This document shows, in pieces, positions 44,400 to 54,060 of a stretch of DNA of 64,000 nt (within the stretch, counting starts at the first letter, position 1; each line of letters opens with the position of its first letter). The notes below the pieces were generated by a model. The model worked only from the letters and a program-made list of their open reading frames with translations. It made no database searches and was not told the DNA's origin. A program made the translations under genes and the position numbers. Source of the stretch: an uncultured Clostridium sp. GTDB lineage: Bacteria; Bacillota; Clostridia; Clostridiales; Clostridiaceae. The stretch spans positions 1-64,000 of the forward strand of contig NZ_CAMTIG010000010.1 in NCBI RefSeq assembly GCF_947072515.1. The letters are read 5' to 3'.

Positions 44400-45041
44400 T
44401 TAATATAAGTATAGAAGCTCTTTAGATATTTTCCCATATACAAAAGTGCATTCTCTTTCTACTCTAAATCTATATAAATCTCTTTCTTCACATGTTAAAA
44501 TTACTTCTTTTTTATTAACATAATCTATTACACTAACATAATATAAATCTTCTCTATTTTTTCTCCCTTGTCTTCCTATACCATTACATACACCTGTTAT
44601 TTTAGTGTAATTTTTAAATACCCTATCTACACCATTAAACATTTCTTTATCTGCAATTATCATACCTATTATTAATGGAAGCACTGCATCTTTTACTCCA
44701 ACTATAAGTAGTATTAAAAAAAATAAATTCCAATTACCTGAAAACTTATTTTTGCCTTCTAAATAATTATTAATTCTAAGTTTTTCCCCTTCTCCTAGCG
44801 ATTCACTTTTCCCATTTAAAATCCAAAATACATTAATATCTCTACTATCTATATTTCTATTATCATTTGTTATTTCTGAAGAAAGCTCACTTACAGAAAA
44901 TATTGTTACAAAAAATGGTATCATATATAATTCTTCATTTCTATATATTAATCTATCTATTATAAATACTATTAAAAATACTACTCCTATTTTCATCCCC
45001 ATTTGCATTTTCCATCTCTTTGAAAATTTTCTTTCCCACAT
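44400..45041 (-). CDS. Hypothetical membrane protein, 213 aa
   Basis: Three to four hydrophobic helices (KIGVVFLIVFIIDRLIY, YMIPFFVTIFSVS, WNLFFLILLIVGV) and a soluble C-terminal part with VERECTFVYGKISKELLYLY. Not recognised. The start ATG-TGG-GAA follows GAGAGGTGAG; an upstream GTG is inside the RBS. Single-gene transcript. Confidence 0.65.
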   Translation of the reverse strand: MWERKFSKRWKMQMGMKIGVVFLIVFIIDRLIYRNEELYMIPFFVTIFSVSELSSEITNDNRNIDSRDINVFWILNGKSESLGEGEKLRINNYLEGKNKFSGNWNLFFLILLIVGVKDAVLPLIIGMIIADKEMFNGVDRVFKNYTKITGVCNGIGRQGRKNREDLYYVSVIDYVNKKEVILTCEERDLYRFRVERECTFVYGKISKELLYLY

Positions 45042-45184
45042 TTCTCTCACCTCTCATCCTTATAATACCATTTAATTTAATATTTGTAAACTCTTTATAT
45101 AGTATTAAATATCTTTTATACCATTTTTATTTAATTGAATATATTATAAATAATAGTCTAATAAAGGTGCTAACTATGAGAAAT

Positions 45185-45216
45185 AAAAAAAAGAATCAAA
45201 TAATTTTGATTCTTTT
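45185..45216 (-). terminator. Terminator of the Nudix gene
   Basis: AAAAGAATCAAA pairs with TTTGATTCTTTT, with a T-run on the minus strand just after the stop codon. Confidence 0.85.
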
Positions 45217-45226
45217 TTCATTCCTT

Positions 45227-45613
45227 TTATTTTAATTTTTTTAAAGGCTCTATTACTGCTATATCCGCTGGAACCCACTTTTGATTTTCTAATTTATCAA
45301 AAGTAACCCATTTAACCTTATTATGTGCATTTAATTTTAGCTCTCCTCCTATTACTTCGCATAGGAAGCAATCCATAGAAAGATGGAATGTATCATAATC
45401 ATATTCTACTTTAGTTACAAAATCTGAAACCTTTATATCTAATTCAAGTTCTTCTTTTATTTCGCGAATAAGAGCTTCTTCTTTTGATTCTCCATCTTCA
45501 ATCTTTCCACCTGGGAATTCCCACATATCTATAAATTCTCCATATCCTCTACGTGTTATAAATATCTCATCTTCTTTTCTTATAATAGCTGCTACTACGT
45601 TTATAGTTTTCAT
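45227..45613 (-). CDS. Nudix hydrolase, MutT/CTP pyrophosphohydrolase type
   Basis: A 128-residue enzyme with an intact Nudix box, starting GGKIEDGESKEEALIREI and ending KEEL (G-x5-E-x7-REUxEE-x-U). Together with VVAAIIRKEDEIFITRRG it fits the NTP/8-oxo-dGTP pyrophosphatase group (MutT-like/NudG). It removes damaged or excess nucleotides. It lies 15 bp downstream of the broken PLD-helicase gene; association of this helicase type with Nudix enzymes is seen in other genomes, suggesting a shared DNA-maintenance or defence role. Confidence 0.88.
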   Translation of the reverse strand: MKTINVVAAIIRKEDEIFITRRGYGEFIDMWEFPGGKIEDGESKEEALIREIKEELELDIKVSDFVTKVEYDYDTFHLSMDCFLCEVIGGELKLNAHNKVKWVTFDKLENQKWVPADIAVIEPLKKLK

Positions 45614-45628
45614 TTTTCTTCCTCCGTT

Positions 45629-48520
45629 TTATACTTTCTCTACAAATTCTCTATATAAATTTACAGGAACCTTATTCTCTAGTTTTATTAAAACTGTTAT
45701 AGGTTTTTCTCCTTTATATTCTACAACATTTCCTCTACCTATATAAATATAAGATTGTACTTCTCCATCTATTTTTTTATACTTCCTTATAAATATGTGA
45801 AGATTAACGCCTCTTTTCGTATTGAATATGATATCCTTTCCTCTTTCTGAGTCTTGTTTTGTACTATTAGGTGATTCCCATTGAAGAATATCTCTACTTT
45901 TAAATTCGTCTTTATAGTTAATACTTTCTTTTATATCCTCTTCCTTATGCAAATCTATAAATAAAAAATATTCTTTTCCATTAGTTATAAGTCCACTCCC
46001 TCTAAAAGAACTATGCATCTTTTCATAATTTGATAAAAGGGCTGCCTCCCTCATTCCATATTGAGCATATCTTTTTAAAAATGGAACTCCATAATTTTCA
46101 CTTCCGTACTCTCTTTCATATCTTACTAATCCATAATTTATAACATCTTCTATATATAATCTATATTCCTTTTTATTTATCAATCTTTCAAAATCTAAAA
46201 GTCTTATTAATTTATCCTCTCTAAACTGGAACATTTTTGTATATGCCTTTACTTCCCCTGAATCATAATAATTTTGACTTAAAGTTTTCATAGCATGAAT
46301 TACTGTTTTATCATCCACTTCATCTAAATATTTTAATACTTCTTTTTTTCCCTCTTCTAAAGTTATATATGATTTTTTTAAAAGAGCTTTTAGTAAAACA
46401 AACTCATGTGGTCTTTTTATCCCTAATTTAATAGATATCTCTTTTTAAAATTTTATAAACTTGTCATCCTTAATATATTTCTCTAAAGTCACATCCTTTT
46501 CTACTTTAGCTATAAAGCCTAAATAAGTTTTACTTTCTGGATAATTACTAAATTTAAGTGGATCTGGTGCTCCTTCATATTCTATATAATCCATTAAATA
46601 GTATGGAATCTTTTCTCCTCTTTCCTTTTTAAATTCCATATATTCTTCCTTTAAATATTTTAAAGAATTAAAATTTTCATTATTTAACTGCTCTAATATT
46701 CTCTCTTGTGAAATTCTATCCATTTGAATATTAGTACATCCTTTTATCTTTGCAAAATCTGTTGCTACTGCTACCTTTAAACTATCTTTATCATAATATC
46801 TTCTTCCATTTAAAGCTATTGCAATTAAAAATGCTTTATTATGATTTCCTATAAAATCTAATACTGTTAAAAACTCTTTGCTTTTATGTTTTCTAAGACC
46901 TCTTCCTAATTGTTGTATAAAAACTATTGGTGAACTTGTTGGTCTTAACATTAATACTTGATTTACAGAAGGGATATCAACTCCTTCATTAAATATATCT
47001 ACAGTAAAAATAACTTTTAAACTATCTTCATCACTTTCTAATCTTTTTATAGTTTCCTCTCTTTTATCTCCAGAATCTTCACCAGTTAAACAGATACTTT
47101 CTATTCCTCGTTTATTAAACTCACTTGTCATATATTTTGCATGATTAATATCTATACAAAATCCTATGCATTTTTGAACTTGTCCATCATATCCATAAAA
47201 ATTCATCTTTTCTACTATAAATTCAACTCTTCTATTAATCTGCAATCTTTTTGAAACTTCTGCAATATTATCTAACTTAATATTACTTAGATCAATTCCT
47301 TCTATATCAGTTATCCCAAAGTAATGAAATGGAATAACTAAATCTTCTTCTAAAGCTTCATGAAGTCTTACTTCTAGAGCAATGTTATTATCAAATATTT
47401 CAAATATATTTCCATTGTCACTTCTTTCAGGAGTTGCAGTCATTCCTAATAAAAATTTAGGATTAAAGTATTCTAAAACCTTTGTATAACTTGGACTAGA
47501 TGCATGGTGAGCTTCATCAATAATAATATATTCAAATTCATCCCTTTTAAATTCATCTAAGCTATTATTCATAGATTGAATAGTTGAGAATAAATAATCT
47601 CCATCTATTTCTTTACTTGTCCCAGTTAATAATCCCATATTCAAATTTTTATTTTTAACAAGCTTAGTAAAAGTTTCTTTAGCTTTTCTTAAAATATCTT
47701 CTCTATGTACTAAAAAAAGCATCTTTTTAGGCTTATAATTTAAAACATCAAATGCAGACATATATGTTTTTCCAGTTCCTGTTGCTGCAATTACAAGAGC
47801 CTTATCTTCTTCCCCTGCTCTCAGTCTTTGAAGATTTAGAGTAGCCTTGCTCTGCATACTATTTGGCTTTATCACATTATAATCTTCAAAAATTAATGCT
47901 TCCTTTTCATAAACTTTCTTTATTTCACTTAAGAACTTCTCATATTTACTTAAAAATTCTTCATTAACAACTTCTGTACTCTCCCAAAGCTTTTTATACT
48001 CTAGAATCACTTCATTAATAAAAGAATCTTCTCTTTTTGAAATAACAAGAACATTCCATTCAATATTGCTTTTAAGAGCACTTTGAGTAATATTAGATGA
48101 CCCTATAATAATCTTATACTCTTCTTTATTCTCAAAAATATATGCTTTAGTATGAAATCCAATTTCATTAGCTACAAATACTTTTAAATCTATATTTTTA
48201 AACTCATCTAACCTTTTTAAAGCTTTTGGTTCTGTAAAATTTAAATATGTAGAGGTTATAATTTTTCCTTTTACTCCTCTTTCCTCTGCTTCTTTAAATG
48301 AATCTAATAAAAGTTGTATTCCACTAAAATTAATAAATGCTACACTAAAGTAAAACTTCTCACATTCTTCTAATGCTATTTTCAACTCATTTAAAAGATT
48401 TCCACTTTCAGAATTAGTAATTAATTTATTATTAACTAAATACTTTTCTTCTATCTCTTTATAATTTAACTCTTCATTTATTTCAATTTCTATATTTTCT
48501 AAACTTTTAATCTCATTCAT
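45629..48520 (-). pseudogene. PLD-nuclease/SF2 helicase/DUF3427 protein interrupted by one in-frame stop
   Basis: One reading frame of 963 codons with a single TAA at 46445-46447. The first 691 residues hold a PLD-type HKD nuclease region (FHTKAYIFENKEE...GSSNITQSAL, about 120-150), then an SF2 helicase with Walker A AATGTGKTY, DEAH box IIDEAHHAS and motif VI QQLGRGLRKH. After the stop the same frame continues as KEISIKLGIKRPHEFVLLK and the C-terminal DUF3427 domain (YYDSGEVKAYTKMFQF, YGLVRYEREYG). No other stop is present, and the joined length fits full-size family members. The break is one nonsense codon, so it is recent, a sequencing error, or read through. A GTG at 46318 could restart only part of the domain. 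Confidence 0.85.
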
Positions 48521-48641
48521 CTTTTCTCACATCCAAACTTATTTATATAATTAATAATATTACTAAAATTCATTTTTTTGAATATATTTATCCATTTTTA
48601 CTAATAATACCTTTAAATATTTAATTTGGAGAATTGAAATT

Positions 48642-48980
48642 ATGACTATTGAAAGTATTATGGAAAAAATAATTCTTATAATGGATGGTATTGCTATTAT
48701 CATTCTTATTTTTGGTGTTTGCTTAACTACCTTTTATTTTATTAAAGCAAGCTTAAAATCTAATGATTTAAACTCGCTTTCTCAAAACAATAAAAATTTA
48801 CGTAATCAAATTGCTTCATATATACTTCTATCTTTTGAAATTTTAATAGCTAGCGATATAATTCGCTCTATAATAAAGCCTGATTTACAAGATCTTCTTA
48901 TATTAGGTACTTTAGTTATAATTAGAACTTTAATATCTTACTTTTTAGATAAAGAAATGAAACAATCTTCTAAAGTATAA
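48642..48980 (+). CDS. DUF1622 family membrane protein
   Basis: A 112-residue protein with three helices. The segment FEILIASDIIRSIIKPDLQDLLILGTLVIIRTLISYFLDKE is the signature of DUF1622. Small inner-membrane protein of unknown role, found widely in bacteria and archaea. Its 3' end overlaps the remnant gene on the other strand. Confidence 0.85.
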   Translation: MTIESIMEKIILIMDGIAIIILIFGVCLTTFYFIKASLKSNDLNSLSQNNKNLRNQIASYILLSFEILIASDIIRSIIKPDLQDLLILGTLVIIRTLISYFLDKEMKQSSKV

Positions 48981-49119
48981 TATTTCCACTTTGTATATAT
49001 GTTTTTACATCTATATATCCATTTGATTCTAAAGCTTTCTTTAATTCACTCATTATAACTCTATTTTTCCCACCTACATTTACTCCTCGTAAAAATGCAA
49101 CTACTTTTTCTTCCATCAT
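48970..49119 (-). pseudogene. Remnant of a DUF1697 gene
   Basis: The frame reads MMEEKVVAFLRGVNVGGKNR, then KKALESNGYIDVKTYIQSGN and stops after IIL. This is the exact N-terminus of DUF1697 proteins, which are about 180 residues long; only 49 codons remain. GGAG lies eight bases before the ATG, so the start is intact. The end of the plus-strand DUF1622 gene overlaps it by 11 bp, which marks a deletion or rearrangement junction. Confidence 0.8.
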
Positions 49120-49182
49120 ATATTTTACTCCTCTAGCTTATCTTCTATCTCTTTTGCTTTAATCATATATAATTATAAAATA

Positions 49183-49219
49183 TTTCAAAATAAAAAGCTG
49201 TCTTAAAGAGACAGCTTTT
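49183..49219 (-). terminator. Terminator of the HAD phosphatase gene
   Basis: AAAAGCTGTCT pairs with AGACAGCTTTT around TAAAG, followed by a T-rich stretch on the minus strand. Confidence 0.82.
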
Positions 49220-49227
49220 ATATCATA

Positions 49228-50019
49228 TTAAATTACATATTTTTCAATACCTACTGCAACTCCATCATTATATACAGTATCAGTAATTTCATTTGCATGT
49301 TTTTTCACTTCATCTGAAGCATTTCCCATAGCTATTCCACATCCAACTGTAGAAAGCATTTCTATATCATTTTTCCCATCACCAAAAGCATAGCTATCTT
49401 TTATATCTATTCCTAAGTACTCTAATGCTTTTAATATTCCTACTGCCTTTGTGTTTTTCTTTGAATAAAGTTCAAATGCTCTTATATCTACACTACTTAC
49501 ATAAGCATAATCTTTATTATTACTTACAATCGCTAAACATTTTTCTGATGTTTCATCATCTAAACATAACATTTCAACTTTATATGTATTTGCTTCTTCT
49601 AATGAATATTCACTCTTAAATAATGTTCTTTCAATTCCTACCTTCTTATAAAAATCATAAAATTCTTTAAATGATTCTTTCATATAACAATATTTTTCGC
49701 CTTGCAAAATATATTGAATATTCTCTTTTTCAAGAACCTCTACTAAGCTTTTAATAGTTTTTTTAGGAATATAATCACTATAAATAGTTTTATTATTTAT
49801 AATAACTTGTGCTCCATTTGCTAAAACAAATCCATCAAATCCAAAATCCATTATAGCTTGACTTAAAAATGCATAAGGTCTCCCAGTTGCAATAAAAACA
49901 TAATCTCCTTTTGCTTGAATTGCTCGAATTACAACCTTAACTCTCGGTGTAATATCTAATATTCCCTTAAAACAATCGATTAATGTTCCATCAATATCTA
50001 AAAATATAGCTTTTTTCAA
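49228..50019 (-). CDS. Cof-type HAD family hydrolase
   Basis: A 263-residue phosphatase of the Cof/HAD-IIB group. The nucleophile motif is FLDIDGTL, motif II FIATGRP, motif III a Lys at about 190, and motif IV FGDGKNDIEML. Substrates are usually sugar phosphates or cofactor phosphates. The start appears to be TTG-AAA-AAA after GAGGGGGA; another TTG two codons upstream is too close to the RBS. Confidence 0.88.
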   Translation of the reverse strand: MKKAIFLDIDGTLIDCFKGILDITPRVKVVIRAIQAKGDYVFIATGRPYAFLSQAIMDFGFDGFVLANGAQVIINNKTIYSDYIPKKTIKSLVEVLEKENIQYILQGEKYCYMKESFKEFYDFYKKVGIERTLFKSEYSLEEANTYKVEMLCLDDETSEKCLAIVSNNKDYAYVSSVDIRAFELYSKKNTKAVGILKALEYLGIDIKDSYAFGDGKNDIEMLSTVGCGIAMGNASDEVKKHANEITDTVYNDGVAVGIEKYVI

Positions 50020-50188
50020 AATCAATTCCCCCTCTTTATATTCCTCTTCATTTTATATCATTTACTCTTCCTAGTCGATAACATATGTTTTTAATTTATA
50101 TAATCTTTCTAGTTTTTTTATTAAAAATGTATTATTTTTAATTTTTTTAGACAAACTATAAGTATAAATTTTATAGGAGGTTTTTATT

Positions 50189-50554
50189 ATGGTAACTAAT
50201 TTTCCTAACAAAGGTGATAATAAAAAAATTTCATTATCTAATAGTAAGTTCAGACAATTTAATTATGAATTTGCCGAATCTTTAAAAACTGACTATCCCG
50301 AAATTTGGAAAGCAGGTGGAAATCAATATGGAAATACTGCTTTTAAAAATTGGACAAAAGCCAGAAAAAAAGATTCCTCTAAATCATTAGAAAAATGGAT
50401 AGTTCGTAGAGAAAGATTTTTAGAACGCCATGCTCATGATAAGAATTTACCAGGTATTGTTGCTACTATAAAATGGGGTGGAATTGTAGAAAAAGGTTCT
50501 GCTTACATGAAAAAAGTAATTAATGAAGAAAAGAAAACTTTAAAAGAAAAATAA
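50189..50554 (+). CDS. Conserved hypothetical basic protein, 121 aa
   Basis: A soluble protein with the core SNSKFRQFNYEFAESLKTDYPEIWKAGGN, VRRERFLERHAHD and LPGIVATIKWGG. The pattern KWG-x6-G-x-YMK near the C-terminus is shared with small proteins seen in some phage regions and chromosomes, but I cannot name a family. TAGGAGG is well placed; monocistronic with a strong terminator. Confidence 0.65.
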   Translation: MVTNFPNKGDNKKISLSNSKFRQFNYEFAESLKTDYPEIWKAGGNQYGNTAFKNWTKARKKDSSKSLEKWIVRRERFLERHAHDKNLPGIVATIKWGGIVEKGSAYMKKVINEEKKTLKEK

Positions 50555-50592
50555 AAAAATTGTTTTAAAACAACTTTAAAAACTTTTTAGAT

Positions 50593-50630
50593 AAGCCCGT
50601 AGAATTTAGTTTTTCTACGGGCTTATTATC
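50593..50630 (+). terminator. GC-rich terminator
   Basis: AAGCCCGTAGAA pairs perfectly with TTCTACGGGCTT around an 8-base loop; Ts follow. It is unusually GC-rich for this region and probably works in both directions. Confidence 0.88.
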
Positions 50631-50692
50631 TTTATTTAATTATTTTATAAATAGATTTTTCATTTAAAAATATTCGTCTATATTTTAATAAA

Positions 50693-51892
50693 TCAGTTAA
50701 AAGTATTTGTATATGCTATGATTTGAAGAGATCCTACATTGTTACTTGTACTTACAAATGTCATAATTCCATTTGCACTTGACGTAGGAATACTCGCATT
50801 AATTAACCTTACTGTTCTAGGTTCTGTAACTGTAATCATACCTTGTCCAACAACTTGACCTACCATAATAATTGGAAGTTCACAATGCACTAATGGATTT
50901 TGATAATTTGGTATATTGTTATCTACGCTAATAACATCAAATCCAATATATGCAACTTGTGAAATCCCCTCTATATTAACATACCAATTAAAAGTATATA
51001 GTCCTGCTTCTAATAATTGTATATCTCCATTTCCCAATAAATTAATAGCTGAAGTACTAGAAAATCCTGTAGAATTCATTACAAAATTATTATTTGATTG
51101 AGCAAAATTAATGACTCCTTGATATGGTATTATAAGTGATGGATTGTATATTAAAGAATTATTTATTGCTGAAATCTTTCCTATTGCTCCTGATGGACCC
51201 GGAATTCCTTGTACTCCTTGAGGTCCTCTTGGCCCTTGTGGTCCAACTCCTCCTCTTGGTCCTGCAATTCCTTGTGGTCCTCTATCTCCTCTTTGACCTT
51301 GATATCCTTGTGGCCCTATTGGCCCAATTTCACCTTGAATTCCTTGTGGACCCGTTAAGCCTATTTCACCTGTTATTCCTTGTATTCCCTGTGGACCCGT
51401 TGCACCTATTGGTCCTTCTGGTCCTGGAATGCTCTCATTTAATTTACTTATAGTAATACCTGCTTGTGCTGTTGTATAAAGTGCTAAAACAACAGCCGAT
51501 TGTAATCCTTGAGAATATCCTGTTATATTAATTAATTGAATCTTAAATGGTATTTCACTTTCTACTAATGATAGTATTGAACTTCCTGTTATTTCTCCTG
51601 TTTTTAAAGGATTCACTGCTGCTTGATAATCATGATAACTTCCATCTGGATCTTTTCCCCTTACTGCAAATCCTACTGCATATCCTGTTTCAGCAGTTTG
51701 TGTTACTACCCACCAATTAATTAGATAATTTCCTGATTTTAATATAGTTATTTCTCCTGTAATTAAGTCTCTACTAAATGTTTCTTTATCAACTGTATAA
51801 TCATAATTAAAAATAATTGGATCTTCATAATTTAATGTAGAGGTTTTTGTGGGATCCATTGTATATAAAAGACAATCTAAAACTCCACTCAT
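50693..51892 (-). CDS. Collagen-like (Gly-X-Y) surface or exosporium protein
   Basis: A 399-residue protein with three parts: an N-terminal globular beta domain (about 1-150), 27 uninterrupted Gly-X-Y triplets (residues about 157-237, with GPQGIQG and GPRGPQG units), and a second beta domain (about 240-399). The two globular parts are similar to each other (SGNYLINWWVV and AGLYTFNWYVN, each near the start of a strand series), resembling BclA/C1q-TNF-like domains. No signal peptide is visible, as in several exosporium proteins. A spore-surface location is inferred. Single-gene transcript with AGGAGG. Confidence 0.85.
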   Translation of the reverse strand: MSGVLDCLLYTMDPTKTSTLNYEDPIIFNYDYTVDKETFSRDLITGEITILKSGNYLINWWVVTQTAETGYAVGFAVRGKDPDGSYHDYQAAVNPLKTGEITGSSILSLVESEIPFKIQLINITGYSQGLQSAVVLALYTTAQAGITISKLNESIPGPEGPIGATGPQGIQGITGEIGLTGPQGIQGEIGPIGPQGYQGQRGDRGPQGIAGPRGGVGPQGPRGPQGVQGIPGPSGAIGKISAINNSLIYNPSLIIPYQGVINFAQSNNNFVMNSTGFSSTSAINLLGNGDIQLLEAGLYTFNWYVNIEGISQVAYIGFDVISVDNNIPNYQNPLVHCELPIIMVGQVVGQGMITVTEPRTVRLINASIPTSSANGIMTFVSTSNNVGSLQIIAYTNTFN

Positions 51893-52124
51893 AATTTATT
51901 CCTCCTAATTTTTTATATTACAGTATAATTTATGTATTATATCTTTACTATGTTAATTAAATCTACTTTGTAGATTTCTTATTTCCCCATTTTTATAAAT
52001 TAATAATATTTATTAATTGATACTTTATTTACATCTTGTTTGTAATTTTTTTTTTGAAGAATGGTACACTAAATATAAATATATTTAATTTTTAAAAGGA
52101 GGAATTGGCTTTTGCCAAAAATTT

Positions 52125-52652
52125 ATGAAAAAATCAAACAATAATTTTACAAAAAATATTACAACTCTTGGAATATTACTTGCAATCGGTATAGTCCTTC
52201 CATATTTCTTTATGATTTTTGGAACCGGTGCTGGTAAAATGTTCTCTCCAATGGATTTAACAGTTCTTTTAGGAGGATTATTACTTGGTTGGAGATATGG
52301 GCTTATTTTAGGTATATTTACACCACTTTTATCATCAATTTTAACAGGAATGCCACCTTTATTTCCCATAGCAACTACAATGATGATTCAACTTGCTATA
52401 ATAGGACTTATAACTGGTTTATTAAGAAATAAAGTAAATAATTTTATCAATGTTATAATTGCTGAAATTATAGGTAATTTAATTTATGCTTTCGTTTTAA
52501 CACAGTTTTTAACTCTAGCACATCATCATGCTGCTTTTACAGGAATTTTAATAAGCCTATTTACAATAGGATTACCAGGTATTATAATTCAAATAATAGC
52601 AATACCATATATTGCTAAATTGTTAAAAAAAGCAGGTATTTATAATGGATAA
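52125..52652 (+). CDS. ECF transporter S component-like membrane protein
   Basis: A 175-residue protein with about six helices. The motifs KMFSPMDLTVLLGGLLLGWRYGLILGIFTPLLSSILTGMPPLFP and GLPGIIIQIIAIPYIAKLL are typical of ECF S components, which capture vitamins or other small molecules and share a general energising module elsewhere. A LAHHHAAF segment is notable. The ATG is 24 bases after AAAAGGAGG, with a small TTGGC/GCCAA hairpin between; a TTG-initiated 7-codon leader ends in TGA overlapping this ATG. Ligand unknown. Confidence 0.78.
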   Translation: MKKSNNNFTKNITTLGILLAIGIVLPYFFMIFGTGAGKMFSPMDLTVLLGGLLLGWRYGLILGIFTPLLSSILTGMPPLFPIATTMMIQLAIIGLITGLLRNKVNNFINVIIAEIIGNLIYAFVLTQFLTLAHHHAAFTGILISLFTIGLPGIIIQIIAIPYIAKLLKKAGIYNG

Positions 52653-53226
52653 AATAAAAGAGTTTTTTAATTCAAAGGCTCAAAATTGGGATAAAGAATC
52701 TATTGCAGATGGGAATAAAATAAAAGCAATTTTAAATATTTCTGATTTAACTAAAGATTTAAAAATACTTGATGTTGCTTGTGGAACAGGAGTTTTAGAA
52801 GAATTTTTATCCGACTATTCTCCAAAAAAAATAAAAGCAATCGATATTTCCGAAAATATGATTAAAGTCGCAAAAGAAAAATATTCAAATACAGATATAG
52901 AATTTCTTTGTGAAGATTTACATAACCTGAAAGATGAGACTTTTGATTATATAATCATTTATAATGCTTTCCCTCATTTTTTAGATCAGAAAAAAACAAT
53001 AAATCACATATATAAACTTCTAGTTCCAGGTGGTACTTTTGTCATTTGCCATGGAACAGGAAGAAAAAACATAGATGCACATCATAAGAAAGTTGCAAGT
53101 GAAATCTCTTTAGGACTTCAACCTGCAATAGATAATGCAATACTTTTAAAAGATAACTTCCATATAAAAACTCTTATTGATAAGGAAGATTTATATGTGA
53201 TTTATTCGATAAAAAAATCTTTATAA
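52645..53226 (+). CDS. Class I SAM-dependent methyltransferase coupled to an ECF S component
   Basis: A 193-residue enzyme. The SAM-binding motif is LKILDVACGTGVLEEFL, motif II AIDISENMI, and later DYIIIYNAFPHFLD and LVPGGTFVICHGTG. Its start overlaps the end of the transporter gene by 8 bp, so the two are translated together and may act on one compound, for example a methylated cofactor precursor. This is inferred from context only. Confidence 0.82.
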   Translation: MDKIKEFFNSKAQNWDKESIADGNKIKAILNISDLTKDLKILDVACGTGVLEEFLSDYSPKKIKAIDISENMIKVAKEKYSNTDIEFLCEDLHNLKDETFDYIIIYNAFPHFLDQKKTINHIYKLLVPGGTFVICHGTGRKNIDAHHKKVASEISLGLQPAIDNAILLKDNFHIKTLIDKEDLYVIYSIKKSL

Positions 53227-53238
53227 ATAAACTTAAAT

Positions 53239-53280
53239 AGAAAATAAGAGCTTAGAAATTTTCCTAAGCTCTTATTTTCT
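53239..53280 (+). terminator. Terminator of the ECF/methyltransferase operon
   Basis: AGAAAATAAGAGCTTAG pairs with CTAAGCTCTTATTTTCT, a 17-bp stem with an 8-base loop. Confidence 0.85.
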
Positions 53281-53337
53281 ATAATTTATTATATTCTTCA
53301 CTATCTACTTCCTAGAATTTTATATTCTCTTAATCCT

Positions 53338-53368
53338 AAAAAAAAGTGATACCTTAAGCATCACTTTT
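53338..53368 (-). terminator. Terminator of the 163-aa gene
   Basis: AAAAGTGAT pairs with ATCACTTTT around a 9-base loop; a run of eight T follows on the minus strand. Confidence 0.82.
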
Positions 53369-53398
53369 CGTTGTTTTATAAAAGAATTTTTATTTCTT

Positions 53399-53890
53399 TT
53401 ATTCTATTCCTTGTATTCTTTTTATAATTATTTTATTTCTATCCTCTTCTACAGTTAAAACATTATTTTTAAAATACTTTATATCCTTATTAAATAAATT
53501 TATTACATTTTCTCTTATATATTCTTTTAATGCAACCTTCACTTTTACTTCTCTTACTCTAATATTTATCTTAGTTTCCGTACAAAGTTTTAATGTATCT
53601 ATTTGAGTTTTCTGTATAAAACCCTCTACATATTCCTCAAATAATATCTTGCTTATTTCTTTATTTAATTTCGTTTTATTTATTTCTTTTACTGTTAAAT
53701 TTCCTTCTATAGCTAAATCCACTGCAATTTTTTCTATCATATCTCTGTCTTTATCCCATGCATCTAAAAGCTTTATAAGTTCATCCATTCTCTCATACTT
53801 TATTTCTTTTAAATATACTTCGTTTATATAGCCCACTATTTCATTTTTAAAATTTTCTATTTTTCTGTAATGTAGTTCATCAAAATTCAT
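53399..53890 (-). CDS. Hypothetical protein, 163 aa
   Basis: A soluble, helical and highly charged protein (segments YRKIENFKNEIVGYINEVYLKE, VREVKVKVALKEYIRENVINLF). No signal peptide or recognised motif. The start ATG-AAT-TTT follows AAAGGAG at normal spacing; an upstream in-frame start has no RBS. Monocistronic. Confidence 0.65.
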   Translation of the reverse strand: MNFDELHYRKIENFKNEIVGYINEVYLKEIKYERMDELIKLLDAWDKDRDMIEKIAVDLAIEGNLTVKEINKTKLNKEISKILFEEYVEGFIQKTQIDTLKLCTETKINIRVREVKVKVALKEYIRENVINLFNKDIKYFKNNVLTVEEDRNKIIIKRIQGIE

Positions 53891-54060
53891 CGTAAAATCT
53901 CCTTTATAAAATGTTACCACTAATTTTTTGCCTTTTTATTAACATATACAAAAGATTATTATCTAATATTTCTTTTTACTCCAATGTTTTCTACTTACAA
54001 AAAAACTATTTATTAATTTCATCATTTTTTCCCTCATAAAATTATTGCTCTTATATAATT

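Noticed and set aside
45179-45235. Plus-strand 19-codon hydrophobic peptide (MRNKKKNQIILILFSF...) behind AAAGGTG
   Set aside because: It runs through the Nudix gene terminator and its composition follows from the hairpin; no support as a type I toxin.
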